In this document: positions 1 through 13,400 of the stretch, piece by piece
Layout of the letters: every line of letters starts with the position of its first letter
How positions within the stretch are numbered: the stretch's first letter is position 1
NCBI GenBank assembly: GCA_035222895.1
Contig: JAVYIG010000036.1
Coordinates: 744,001-808,000, forward strand
Length of the DNA stretch: 64,000 bases
Origin: Strongylocentrotus droebachiensis
Taxonomy: Eukaryota > Echinodermata > Echinoidea > Camarodonta > Strongylocentrotidae
Direction of reading: 5' to 3'
Notes under the pieces: model-generated
Seen by the model: only the letters and a program-made list of their open reading frames with translations
Databases searched by the model: none
What the model was told of the DNA's origin: nothing
Position numbers and translations under genes: made by a program

Positions 1-1003
1 TTTCAATAAAGTGGGTCCATAAGTCATATTTCTAAATAAAGCAAGGCAGGTTTTCAGTTGATAGCTATCTGGGAATGTCCATTCTCTATATTTTCTTTAA
101 ACTTCAGGTGAATTGGAACAATTGTTTCAGGGCAACTACACGCAGGTGCTGAAGTAAGGGGAAATTGAATACAAGATTTTTGCTGTTTCAGGTGGTCACA
201 ATTATCTTTCTCTCTGACCCGTAAGATGCTCTTTTTATGGAATAAATATTTGTTCTTTTCAGAGTCTGGCACAAATTTTTGAGGTGTGTTAGGAAATTTG
301 ATCAATTACTTTTTTCAAGGAAAAAACCCCACCTTTAATTTTAGCACACTGGATGACCCAGATTTCAAGATAGAAAAAAAACTTTAACATCATATCTTAT
401 CCATCTGGTCTCCATGCATGTGATGTCATCAGTATTGTTAGAATATTTTTATTTATCTTGCATTTCATTGTTAAATCTTTTGAATATGAAGGGGGAAAAG
501 AGTGTAAAATGGTAAATCACACAAGAGAAAATTTGATAGTCCCAGAATTTGCATTTTCTAAAATCCTCCATTTTGGAGATATTACAAAAAAAGTGAAGTA
601 ATAATACATTAAGATTTGCTCACTAGAAGCTTCATGATATTGTAAATTGTGATGTTTTGTGATATGGTTTCACAAGTTTATCAAAGCCAATCAAAAATGG
701 CTTTTACCAACTTGATATCTTCCTTTGCAGAAACGTTTACAAGGAAGGGCCTTTGTTTCGATATATATGTGTCAGAATCTGTTTTCCCATGAATTTATCT
801 ATGGTTGCGAATTGCTTGTTTGGTATACTGCTGTACGACAATACATATGTTACCAGTTACATGTGTAGCAGAGTTAAGCTTTCCTACTTTTAGCCAATCC
901 CATTGAAGCCTTCTAATAGGCTAGTAATGCTAGCGTTGCCTTCACTGTACAACTTCTATGTATCTATAGAAATGATGTGTTTGCAGCTCTAAGTTTAAAA
1001 GTA

Positions 1004-1176
1004 AAGGCTCGTTCACATAATAATGCTGTGGTACACTGGAGCATAGTTTTGTGTACTAAAGTAATTGTGAGTGTACTTGGTTACTCAACTTTATGTTGTA
1101 AGATACCAAATGTGTATTGTTGTATGCTTTAATACGCTTCTCACGTTTTTCTGCAGCATATATGTGAACAAGCCTT
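1004..1176. mobile_element. Short inverted-repeat element (MITE-like)
   Basis: The left end 'aaggctcgttcacata' and the right end 'tatgtgaacaagcctt' are reverse complements at 15 of 16 positions, enclosing about 140 bp without coding potential. This is the structure of a non-autonomous DNA transposon. The superfamily is not assigned because no clean target duplication is visible. Confidence 0.55.
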
Positions 1177-1633
1177 AAGTCTTGTGCAGCACTTTACATT
1201 ATATGAGGCCTGGAAAACTGACTATTTGATTATATTAAGAAAATAAGTATTGAACTCCTGTGTAATCATTTCTAAGAACCCTTCTGACTTTAATTCCCCA
1301 AGAAATAATCTCTGGATTTCCCCTGATTTCCTTTTACACACTTGAGTGCTATGCTGTCTGTCTTTCTGTTATTGTTTTTGACAGATCCTTTACAAGAAAA
1401 TGTTTAGTTCAAATGGTTTAGTTGAGTTCAAGGGGCTCTTTGCACTCTAGACAGAGGAAAGGGACAAGGGAAATTATATAGTCAGGGAGCTTTCTGGAAT
1501 CTTTTTCCTAGCTCTCTCTTTTCCTTTTTGTTGTTGCTTAGAAACATGATCCTTAATTTTCAGATTGTGGTGATCAACCTTGCCGCCTCCACAAACACAC
1601 GCACAACTGTGAGCCACCTACTAAAACATTGGA

Positions 1634-1830
1634 GCACCAGCATGGTGTAGTGGTTCATTTACTTGTCTCTCAATTAAGAGATTGAGGGTTCAATCCCTGC
1701 ATGGTGTGTATGTCCCAGAGACGAGGCTTCATATCTCATTGTATCTCTCAACCCAGGTATCAAAGGGAACCTGACTGGATATATTCCTTGCTGGAGCAAC
1801 ATCTATTTTCAAAGTATTGCAAAACAATGA
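1634..1830 (+). mobile_element. tRNA-derived SINE, degenerate
   Basis: A pol III A-box-like 'tggtgtagtggtt' is followed about 40 bp later by a B-box-like 'gggttcaatccc', as in tRNA-derived SINE heads. A non-tRNA body of roughly 120 bp follows. The 3' boundary is approximate. The tRNA part does not fold into a convincing functional tRNA by eye, so it is not called as a tRNA gene. Confidence 0.5.
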
Positions 1831-2927
1831 TGCAAGCGATTAAATAATTCAATAACGGGATGGCTTCATGATAACAAAAATGTAACAGTGACCTGTCTCT
1901 TTACATCTGGTCAGCTAAAGAAAGTAAAAGAGCATTGAAATATATTTACAAGTGAGTGTGAGTCCACCTTCATATTTTGTTTTATATGTTTAATGTATAC
2001 ATCTACTACACTTTATATCAAAGGTCACTGTTACATCGGACTGCTGCTTGAACTTCCATAGTGTTTGTAGATGGATTTTGAAGTGTGTCGTTGTTTATTT
2101 GATCTGACTTTTATGGTCATTGATTGGGGAAATGGAGGTCTAGTCAGGGATTTACAATTGTTTGTTCCTGCAGTTATATGAAGTTTTATGAGGCATAATT
2201 GATTAGCTGTGGACAGCTTGACCGAGAACATTGTTTTGTTGGTGCAAGTGTGTTTGTAGCAACGTCCTTTTGCTACCTTCAGAGGAAGGCAATGTAGAAG
2301 TAAACATACTGTGACCAAAAGATGTATCTCAGGTCTATCTGCAGTAACAGAAAGAATAATATAGCAATATTAGATAAAGCTCCAATGAAGGCTTTGTTTT
2401 ACTCCAAGATTTTTAGTAAACATCTTTGTCATGTAGTGCTACATATTTGTTTCAAGACTATAGTCATGCTCAGTTACTTGAAGAGGGCCAGTTTTTTTCA
2501 GTTTGTTCCTTTGGTCATTAAGTTTAAACAAAAATACATGATTGGTTTTTCATAATGAGTTTCATTATCTTTATACCAATGGACTTAATCTCCTCCTTAG
2601 CTTTTGTTTATTTTGGCTGTCTATCACACTCTCCTATTTTCTATTTCAGTGATTACATTTTGTAACTTCAGGATTCTTTGTCAATGATGTTGATTCACCT
2701 TTGAACCTGTATATATATCAAATTTAGAAACAGATCCTTTTATGGCTCACTCACCCCAAGCCCTGTGTGTTTTTCTTAGCTGCCCCATATAACAAATAAT
2801 GCAAGCAATTATTGTTAAGGTGTACATTTAAAAGATTAATGTGATTTTTTTTCCCTCCCAAATCTGTGCTATGTGCAATCCGTTTTGCTCAATATCCATT
2901 TTGTTTCTATTTTTCTTCCGATCACAG

Positions 2928-3097
2928 GAGTTGGAGGCAAGTTCTTCAAGTGGTCCAAGGGAGCCCAGATCCGAGGGAACCTGGATCTCCTAGAGATGTG
3001 GATCTATGAGAAGGACCTGAAGCTCCAGGCCAGCTTCCTCCAGAAGGTCTCCATGGCGACGGATCTCCTGGCCACGCCCAAACTCCAGCTTGCTCAG
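2928..3097 (+). CDS. RADIL: RADIL-like exon: DIL domain segment
   Basis: Exon of 170 bp. The first two bases complete a split codon, then VGGKFFKWSKGAQIRGNLDL and onward, ending in LATPKLQLAQ with the donor after CAG (cag|gtaagat). The segment matches the C-terminal part of the dilute (DIL) domain of RADIL/RASIP1/afadin, where the conserved helices 'GAQIRxNLxxLExW' and 'LLATPKxQL' occur. In the family the DIL domain mediates protein-protein interactions of the Rap effector. It ends in phase 0 and joins cleanly to the exon at 5892. Confidence 0.85.
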
Positions 3098-4395
3098 GTA
3101 AGATAAGGCTTAAACTCTCAACAATTTAGAAGGGATAACCCTAGAGAATTATCAAGGATAATAGACACCAACTGATTATTGCACTTCTAGATGGACAGGA
3201 CTCTAACTCCCACCTTATTGTCACTTAAATGTTGATTATTTTAAAAAAATAGCAACATTGTTCCTTTAAATGTTGGGATTAATACCCATATTAAGGATTT
3301 TTGTTAATGACTTGTTTGATATTTTATTAGCTCACTTGGTTGTTGATAATGTGGCATATTAACTAAATTTATAAGTTATTCCTTTTTTTTTTGTCAGGTT
3401 TTTTTTTAATTATTTGTAATTATCCAGTCTTTATCACCTAGAAATTAATAGCTTTTTAAAACATACCACTTCTAATGAAATTGAGGTACATCTAGGACTA
3501 ACAACTAAGATGGAAGTGTAATATGTCAAATGTTAGAGTATCATCGTTGCTCCGAGGAGGTCCCAAGTTGAAAACCTGAGTCAGAGTACAAGGGCATTGA
3601 TCCTAATTACCTTTGTGGAGTTTGCTTTCACAGAATCCCAGGTAAGGTGATGGTGCCTTGGCTTAAAGGCCCACTGCACTACTTATAGCTACTTGCTCCC
3701 TCTATATAGCAAACAATGCCTAATTGGTGCCTGTTGGTCCCCCATGATTTTCTTTTTCTTATGTTAATTGAGAGCTGATTTGATGAGATAACCACCTGTC
3801 AGTGACCTTGCAGGGAGGTCAAATCCCCCTGGTCAAACCAGTACAGATGGGCTTTAAAGTGTGCAATAGCAGGACATTGCCCGCATTGATGCTAGCAAGG
3901 AGCTATCAAACATCTTGATGGTAGATTGCCCAAAAAATGACATTACTCTTAGGAACTTAAGAAGAAGATACAACGTGAAGATGTCGATATGTACAAGCAA
4001 ATTGATTCCATTTCACTCGTTTTCCTTGGAGAGGGATGTTTTATGATTTCCTTTAGTGGTTTGAGCCCTCGTTGTCTCTGACTTGGAGAGTCGAGCATGC
4101 ATGTCACGCATCAACTTTCAGTTTCGTTCAGGAAACAGAGAGATAGCCTGAGACTCTGAGGGAGAGGGAGAGGGAAAGAGAGAGAAAGAGAAAGAGAAAG
4201 AGAATGATAGAGAGAGCAGTACTTGGCATAGCTTAATAGATAAAATGAAAACTAAAAAAGTCATTCATTTAAGGGGGCATGTAGGAGTTTTCCCCTTTTT
4301 TCACAATTTGATCGGGGGCACGTATCCCCTTATGCAACTACCCCACTGAGTAAGTGACTGATTGAGAGAGAGAGTGTGAGAGAGGGTGTGTGAGA

Positions 4396-4437
<42 letters not shown>

Positions 4438-7400
4438 AGTTATACCTCCAACAAATATTTTATTGTTGTAGATTGCGACAGATCACGTTTTATGGGTCAT
4501 GATGTTAAATGACTTTGTGTGATGGCCATATATTATTATTAGTGAAAGTAAAACAATGATTTTGCCATTGTAGAAAAGATTCTTGAAATGTTTACAAGTG
4601 GGACATATTGACAGAAACACTAAAAGAAATTCACAGTGAACGGTTTTGAATTGAATTTTGATTTTTGAATCATCAAATAATATGAGACTATGAACTTCAG
4701 AGTTGCATCATCCACTTTTGGAATCGAAATGGAATGAAGTGGGCAATATACTTTATACTAAAGTTATCTCTATTTATATCTTTAGGTTTCTATTTATGAA
4801 TTGTATTCATATAAGATGAAATAGTTGATGTATTATAAAGCCAAAACAGGGTAGCTTTGTATTAACCTTTCTATTGCCCCCATTCTTTTCTTTTATTCAA
4901 ATTTGGATCTATATGTTCTTCTGTCTCTGTTCCTGTCTATTTTGCCATCTTTGTCTAGATATATATTGCACATCTTTTGTGTGATACTTTCCTGTTCTCT
5001 TTACATAAGCCCATGTTAGTCTAGCTGACAATATATAGTTATGAAGGTATCCTTGAAAGAGATTTGTCATATCACAATCTCTCGTCATCTATCTTCCCAT
5101 CAAGATTATGTGTTCTTTGTTCAGTTCCCATGTTCAAAAGGAAATGTATAAAGACTGTTATTTGATATAACATGACCTATTTGATATTCTTTCAGTTTCT
5201 ATACTTGATTTGAAATGGGAAATTCCCATTTCCAATTCTGGCATATGAGTAAGAATGAATATTGGATCACTGTCCAGCATTTTCTACTTAGATCTTTCAT
5301 TGGCTCAGAAAGTTTCTTAGTCATGAATTTGCATTATTTTAGTACATGTATGAATGTGAGTTTCAGCTTGATCCACATTTCTAATCGGCTTATCAGTTCC
5401 CTAGTCATGAATATGCATTAGTTTAGTGTGCAATGTAAGTTTTCAGCGTGGCCTGCATCTTATTATCATGAGTGATTATTTTATGAGTATCCTACTCATG
5501 AATATGCATAAGTCTAATATTAACATGAGTTTCCAACTTGACCCATGTACATCTCCCATTGGCTATGGAGTTTGCTAGTCATGAATATGCATTAGACTAG
5601 TATTAACATGAGTTCCTCTCAGTTGCTATGAAGTTTGCTAGTCATGAATATGCATTAGTCTAGTATTAACATGAGTTTTCAACTTGACCCGCATCTCCCA
5701 TTGGCTATGGAATATGCATTAGGGCAGTGTTTATGTAAAGTTGACAACATGACCCACATCTCTCATTGGCTATGGAGTTTGCTATAGTCATGAATGTGCA
5801 TTCGTCCAAGATAAAGTAAATACGTAAAGGGAAAAAAATCAGTCATTGATAGTCACGATTCTTCCAAATTCTTTTATTCTCTTCCATGTAGGCGGAATGG
5901 AGCTCCGTCCGGCGGGACTTCCCGGTGCTGAACGCAGCCCAGATCCATCAGATGCTGAGCGAGTATGACATCGGAGGCTCCCAGGCAACCAGGCCCAGGG
6001 CTTGGTTCCCCCCACCCAAGGAAGTGGAGGCTGCATTGAAAACAGGTGCGCAGGAAACCCCCACACTTCCCATCCTTAATCTCCTGCTCATCATCACTTT
6101 GGGTCAAATAGTTGGGGAAGACAGGTTCTGGGGAGGGGGGGGGGGGCAATGTCTCCCCATTCTGTCAGAATTCTACCCCCCCCCCCCCCATGCTTCCTTT
6201 GTTAATCCAATGCCCACCATAACTTTGGCAAAGAGAGGAGCTGGGGGGGGGGGGTTATCCCCATACATGTACTTCCATTTCTTAATCCCCTGCTCATCAT
6301 CACTTTGGGTCAAATAATTGGCAAAGACAGAATGGTCACCAAAGGGGGGTGGGTCGTTTCTCCATTTTGTCAAAATATATCCCTTATATTTCCCATTCTT
6401 AATCTTCTGCACATCATCACTTTGGATCAGATAGTTGGCAATGACATGTTGGTCTTGGAAGACAGAATAAGGTAGAGGTGTTACCCCACTCCACCACTAT
6501 TCTACCAACTCACCCCTAATCATTTGAGTTTATGGTCTGGTACATGTACATGCAGTTATAGCTGACTTCATGGTCAAGGGTAAAGATAAGACGTGCTGTG
6601 AGATGGAAATACATATAGGAAATGGTTAAACTTTAACCCAATCGCTTTCCCCCCAATCCTCAGTTTTAAAATCAAATAATAATAATAATAATAGTCGGTT
6701 CTTGTATAGCGCTCATGTCTGTCATACGTGACACTCCTGGCGCTCCCAATTCGTGGAGACTGCGAAAGAAGGAAATCTTGACATTACCCAGTCCACTTAA
6801 TGCAAGACCTCTGTTTAGCTCTATTGGTGAGATGACCATTAAATTCTAGTTGGTATAACTCCCACCCCCCCCCCCCCCCCATCAGTCTTCAAGAACTGTA
6901 AAATAATCTGCACCCCTCCCCCACACCCTGCTGCCCTATGTCAGAACAATGATGGCCATTTTTTTTTTAGGAATAGGTCAATGATATGGTTGACCACCCC
7001 CCCCCCCCCCCCTCTACCATCCCCACCCCACTTCTAATAACTTGTATTATTGCAGTGGGACCTAAAGAGATGATTAAATGGGATAATTGGATGATGATCG
7101 TGATAATGAAAGCTTAATCTCATTATGATAGGTGTAAATATACAGGTAGGGGTCGAGATTATATCTTTGAAGAGAGCCAAGCAAAACAAAATATTCAATT
7201 AGTCAGCAACTAATATGTATAATGATAGATGACCTCACTTATTCGGCCAATGATGCTTGATATGGGATTAAAAACGATAGCTCAGATATAATTGTAAGTA
7301 TAGTAATATATGAAAAGGCTAATGTGCAATAAGTTATCAACTTTTGTATTTGGAGTCCTTCAATCCACTCCTCTTTTGACATTTTTACCAAGTACATGTA

Positions 7401-10400
7401 GTTGACCAGTTACCACAACCAAACCTATTTTTGATTACTGATAAAAGTTGATAGAAGAGAATCAAGTCTTGATTTCAGATAGATTTCTTCCTTCACCAGA
7501 CAAAAAAGGTCATGCTGTCATGTTGGGTTGTCCATTATCTCATTTGAAAGCTATGATACTACAAGTAACGGGGAAAGCTAACAAAGTGATGGTGGAACGA
7601 TAATCTAATATGAATTCTGAAAGATAGTTGTCCTAATACCAAGCGTACAAGGCCGGCACAGGGATGCCAGTTTTCAGGCAATAGCCTGAATTCAGGCCCT
7701 GGCGAGTTATTTTCAGACAATAGTTTAGGCTTTTTTGTGTACAAAGTAGCTCATTCTAGGTGATTTCAGACCCCCTGTTCAATTCTCACTGGCATCCCTG
7801 AAGGCATCTCTTTTCTTGTAATTCTTCTGTCTGAGATGATTATATGTTGGCTATGTTGTATCGCCCTCGGAGGGGCATTACATGACTAGTTTGATAAAAT
7901 CGTAATGCTGTCAGTGAGCAGAGGGACAAAACAATAGCATGTGGCGAAAAAAAACATCAAAATGAAGGCTTTCCCTCCTCTCATCTAACTAACTCCCATC
8001 TAATTTCTGATAATTTACTCTGGCAAAATAGATCATTCTGGCTATTTATTAATTCTTTGCGAGTTTTGGATATGTCCTGTGAGGATTACCATGTGTCTTT
8101 CATTCATCCTATTGACATATTTATAGCTTCCCTCCAGGGAAAGATTCATGTAGTTGTTTTTATTTCAGTATGTTCCTCTCCTCCCACTGTCGTCATCTGT
8201 ACTTTTGCAAAACTCAGCGTGTCCTGTGCAGTGCCTTTCGCTGCTTTTATGGATTATGTATTTACTTTAGTTTAAATCATCTATCAAGCCATATTTATGG
8301 TTATAAATTTTTTTTCTTTCATGTTTTTACATGTACATGTTATGTATATACGTGTATCTTCTTAGCATCTCCCTTTACTCTCTTTCACTCAATGTTGATC
8401 TCTTTTGCTTGATTTACTTCACTATTTCCATCATTTCAAATTTGTATTTACTCTTCTGCTCTTGTGTGATCCTTTTTGCTACACCATTCTTCCTCTTGCC
8501 CACTATTACCGTATGCTTACTTTTCCTTTTTCTTTTCTTTTATGCTTTAATTGTCCTCCAACGTCGGTTATTCTCCATTTCACTCCCTCATGTTTTATTC
8601 TCCATATCTTAGTTTCTTTTTGTTTCCATAATTTCTTTCAGTCTTTCTACTCTCTCTTTTCTCCCCCTCTATCTCTCTCTCTCTCACTCTCCCCCTCTCT
8701 CTCTCTTCTTCTCTCATCATTTTTCTTCATGACTTTCCTTTACCCCTCTGTATGTTCACATCCAAACCAACTGCTTCATGATCAAAAGCTCCCACCCCTA
8801 CTTGAAGTATATTCTCATATCAGTACTCTCTCCTTCTGTTTTTAATTCAATTTAATCTTGGTAATCCCATCTTCCTATCATGTCATAACTAATTGATCAA
8901 AGTTAGATGCCGTCTATCTTCTATGCATCAACTGATTGTAGGGTTATTAAAAGCAGAGAGCTTCATGTAGACCCTAGAATTGAAATTGATGATCGGTTGG
9001 ATTATTTCCTGTGCACTTCATAAGATAACAAACCATGACCTAAAGCAGTGCGTTGCAAATTGATTTTGTCCAGTGTTTTGTACTCTAGACATACCTTGGT
9101 GTTGGTTCCTTTCATTTCTGTTTTATGTTGTGGATTTTTTTGTTGTCTGTTCCTTCATTCTCTTTTCATATTTTAGAAATCGAAAGTCATAATTCTTTTT
9201 TTTACTTTCCTCCTTTTTGCAGGCTTTAATATTTTGAAATTTATTGTTCAATAGTTTGGGGTCTTCTGTATATGTCTTACCTATCCTTATCAAAAGTATG
9301 GAAAAAAAAAATCATAATTCTTACTCTTTTATTCATATAATTTCACAAAATATTCCAGTTCTTTGTCTGAAACCTCTTTTGTCTTCATTTTGGTTTGTAC
9401 TTTCTGATTCTATTCATCCTCTTTATTTCTTTGATTTTTTTAGTACAAAGCGAGTCTGTAGGGGTCTTTGATATTGATCTATTCCTGCTATTCTTGTTTC
9501 CGAAACATAATAACTTTTCGTCATTTGTGGTACTCTTTGAAATGAAAGTTCAAAAAAAAATCAGTCATTGGTTCAAAAAGTTGAATTAATCGCTGAAGGA
9601 AACCAAAAGAAAAAGTGATGTGTATGGATCTTCCATTAATTGACTGACAATGAAAAGTTCAGTGCTCATTATTTAAAGTTCTTGATGGCTTATCTCCAAC
9701 TTGACCTCATGACATTTACAAGGTTTTCAAATTGGCAATGTGACAGAAGAAGAAATCTGATTGGAATTTATTCAATTCCAAGCAAGATTTGGGTTGGAGC
9801 AGACATATTGCATTTTGGGGAATTAAAGCCCCACTGCACTACTTATAACTACTTGCGCCCTCTATAAAGCAAACAATGCTTTATCGGTGCCTGTTGGTCC
9901 CCCATGATCCCCTTTTTCTTATGTTAATTGAGAGCTGATTTGATGTGATAACCACCTGTCAGTGACCTTGCAGGGAGGTCTAATGCCCTGGCCAAACTAG
10001 TGCAGGCAGGCTTAAAAGTGGAAGATTTATTCAGTGCTTTAAAGAACATACATGTATTATTTTGATTCTGTGTAAAGCAAAAAGGGCAAAGTTCATCACC
10101 TTTTCTTCTTAATACATGACCACAGTCAGTCAGCTGATTATTCTGGCACCTCTGAAACTATTTGTTACTCTCCAATTATTTTTTAAAATTTTGTCCTTGA
10201 AAGAATGAAAAATGAAAGGAAAGTTTAATGATTCAATAGATTTTGAAAATAAACTTAACCTTTTTTGTCCAAGAGTATCTCTAGTTTCATAACATCTACA
10301 AAGAGCCAGAAGGATGTTGAGTCATGGTTTTGCACAGATTTAACATTGTTCTTCCTCTCAACAGCCAATAAAATCATTCCCCATTGGTTTATCATATTTG

Positions 10401-13400
10401 CATCTTTATGTTGATCCCTTTGAATTGAAACACTAGATAAAACTTGATTATCTTGATCTCTGAATGTCAGCCTTGTTTGTAGACTTCAGGCTCCAAGTAA
10501 TCACCATTCATCGTCTTTTCCATACACTACGCTTATCCTTAATATTCTACAATCTTTGTCACAAAGAATTATGATTTCATAATAATATTCTTCTTGTTAT
10601 GATTACTTTTTATATTGTTGTTATCAATTTTTATCGTTTGCAGAAGAGATCCTGGTGAGTTTTGATGACCATCCGCCGCTGGTTCTCCCAACGGATGCTT
10701 TCCAACTCGACCTGAGGTGCGATGTCTGCGAGCTGTTACCAGGGTTCAAAGACATACTACAGGCTCTTCATAAAGACTTCCCGAAGATCAGAATCAAGAC
10801 TGGTAAATATCATGTCTTCTTACGGTTGATTGTGAGATAAAGTGAATATAAATAACATAGTTAGGATGAAGACGGGTATAGATATCTTAGAAAGAACTTT
10901 CCTAAGATCAGAATCAAGACTGATGTCCATTAGGTCAATGGATGATAAAATCCATAGATAGGTTCATAGATAGGTACATGTAGGTGTATATTTTGGATAA
11001 GGGTACAAAATCTGGTAAATATCAGTTTGTCAATTAAAGGTTGATTGAATATAGAAACCAAAGATAAGTTGGACCATATTTTGGATAGGGTTTCTAAAGA
11101 CTTACTTAAGATCAGGATCAAGATAGATAAAAATATTACATATCCTTACAGTTGTCTCTTACTTAAATAGATGTAGAATCCATATTTGTGTGATGAGTAG
11201 ATATTTTAGGCTACAGGGGTTTCCTAAAATTAGGATCAGGACTGTAAAATATCATGTTTTTTCAGTGCTAATTAGATTACTTGATTGTAGAAAGCATAGA
11301 TGGGGGTTTATATATTTTTGGGACAAGGGCGCTAGTAAGAATTGCCAGATGTTTCCTTTTTTTAAATTTCAAATGACTTTAAGAGATTATGACTTAGTCA
11401 TTAAGATAGGTTAGCATATTAAGTTTCATTTAATGAAACAAAATGAGATGCATGTACATGTATATTCCTGTGTTTGTTTAAAGCATTCATTTGTCAATTC
11501 TTCTCTTTTTTTTTAACCTCTTTTGTACTGGTAAAAAGATCGATAGTTTTTAACCTAAACTTCTCTCATGTGCTCTTTCTTCAGATCATGGAGATATCAA
11601 CTTGCCAGTGTTTGATGAGGAGTCTTCCATCGAGGAGACAACGGGTCCAGAGGAAGACATCCCGTTCAGGGACAAACGGAAGAAAGCGGTCACACCCAAG
11701 GCCAGATCTCGATGCTCCTCCTGGCCTCTTAATGAGAAAGATGCAGGGGCCATTCTGGATGACAACGTGGAGGTAGAGAAGAGAGTAAGGGTCGCGAATG
11801 AAAAGGAGGCCGAAGCGATCGATCCAAGATGCCAGAAACTGATGCAGGAACTGGAACTGAATGGAGAAGTCAACAACAATGTAAGGAATGTCAGGGCAAG
11901 GTCGAATGTCCGGAGACAGACATCTCTTTCAGCGCTGCCAGACCCCAAGCCAAAGAAGCCACATCCCACTCTTGCCAAGAGCTACAGCTGCCCATCAACA
12001 GCAAATGCAGCATTAAGGGTACTCAACGGTAAGGTAGAAACTGATGCCAGTGGTTCCAGAACTCTTTCATGCAATGGAGCCAGTGAGAATGGACATGGTG
12101 GCAAAGTGGCGCATGCAGACCGGAATTGGATCAAGACTTCACCTGTGAACCATGTTGTTAAACCAATCCTGAAGAATAAGAAACCCAAACCCCATCGGAT
12201 GGACATTGAGAACGGGATCTCCCACATCACCCAGGATGTCATTTTAGAGGAGGACGGTGAGACTTACCTACCACCACCTCCTCCGGTATCACCCAAACCC
12301 ACGTTCATTCCTCCATCACCAAGAACCCCAAGATCCCCCATTGCCATGCCAACGCGAACTCCGTCACCTCTTCCATCACCACCGATGTCGCCCACGGATT
12401 CGAAGAAGCCTTCAACACCACCTCCACCTCCTCCTAAGCCAAAGACAAGACCATCGTTGAATGGCTTCCAACTCCCTCGCACTCCATCTCCCCCTACCAC
12501 CAATGGAGATCTCAACGGAGACCTCAAACTCAACGTCATCGCTCCTCCTCTCGGATTCGACTCGTCTCCGGAAGAGAGGCGGAGGAGGGAGGACGAGAGA
12601 AGGCAACAGGCAGACAGGATCAAGCAGGAGGTCTTGAGGCTGGAGGGCAAAGATGCCGGGAGGACCATGCAAAATGGAGACAGCAGAGGAAGAGTTGAGA
12701 ACGGGAATGTGAAAGAGCAGGTGAAGAAGGTGGAGGGGGTGGCTGGAGCAGAAAAGGGGGAACCACTAAGCAGCAATATGAGCAATAACAATGTAGATCT
12801 GGACGGAGAAGGCTTAGAGGAGCTCCTTAAAGGAATAGACTGCCAAGGTAAATTTGTATGATTATTCTAATCCTTATATTTTACTATACCTGATTTTAGG
12901 AGCATCCAGGATCCAAAGGTTTCTGGTATCCCCCATAAAAAAAATCCTCATGACACCAGTAATGTATGTTGTATTCTTATACACATTGTAAAGTGATGAG
13001 AGGTGAGAGACTGCTACAGTCAAACCTGCTTTAGTGACCACCTGTCTATAAAGACCACATTTTTTGTTTCCCTTGAAAATGGTTTCTCATTGAATCATGT
13101 ACTAAAGGATCCTGTCTACAATTACCATGTGTCTTCAAAGACCACTGTTTGTGTTTCCCTGCGGCGGTCGCTATAGACAGGTTTGACTGTATTATTCTTT
13201 CAACTGAATGAACCTAGGAGATAAAAAGAAGATAAAAGACATATGCCTCTCACAATTTCTCCCAAAGAACTTACTTAACTCAAGTCATCTCAATTTCTTT
13301 CTACATTACAGACAACAGCGATCTGAGTTTTTGGCAGGAAGATCGTCAGGGGTCAGAATCGACCGGCAGCCTAGCGACCCCGGAGAGTTGGACTACCGAG

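Larger units (their letters stand above)
1..2927 (+). other. RADIL intron (5' end outside window)
   Basis: No coding exon was recognised before the acceptor at 2926-2927, which is preceded by a good pyrimidine tract. The stretch is AT-rich and holds a small inverted-repeat element at 1004-1176 and a tRNA-derived SINE at about 1634-1830. Short open frames here (for example 2031-2318 minus and 2322-2555 plus) show no family similarity and low-complexity composition. Confidence 0.6.
3098..5891 (+). other. RADIL intron with repeats
   Basis: No exon seen. Contents: a TTAA-flanked MITE (3663-3857), GA-rich microsatellite blocks (about 4155-4435) and a tandem array of octamer-like sites near the 3' end (about 5300-5800), detailed separately. 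The remaining sequence is AT-rich and unremarkable. Confidence 0.6.
6046..10643 (+). other. RADIL intron, 4.6 kb, repeat-rich
   Basis: No coding exon recognised. It holds the tandem repeat at 6062-6460, an AAT-tailed repeat at about 6665-6845, poly-C stretches (6865-7020), an inverted-repeat element at 7659-7800, a T/CT-rich tract around 8170-9480 with (ct)n near 8675-8715, and a TTAA-flanked MITE at 9823-10015. Open frames of up to 146 codons in the T-rich tract are compositional artefacts. Confidence 0.6.

Noticed and set aside
5925-6317. Plus-strand frame continuing from the DIL exon through 6317
   Set aside because: The coding part stops at the donor at 6046; beyond it are poly-G/poly-C tandem repeats that stay open by chance.
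8057-8845. Overlapping plus-strand open frames rich in Phe, Leu, Ser
   Set aside because: They lie in a T/CT-rich intronic tract of the RADIL gene; hydrophobicity reflects base composition, and three frames look alike.
12264-12791. 175-codon antisense open frame opposite the RADIL linker exon
   Set aside because: It is a shadow of the proline-rich coding strand (CCN codons read as Gly-rich on the other strand). The plus strand fits RADIL in phase with its neighbours.
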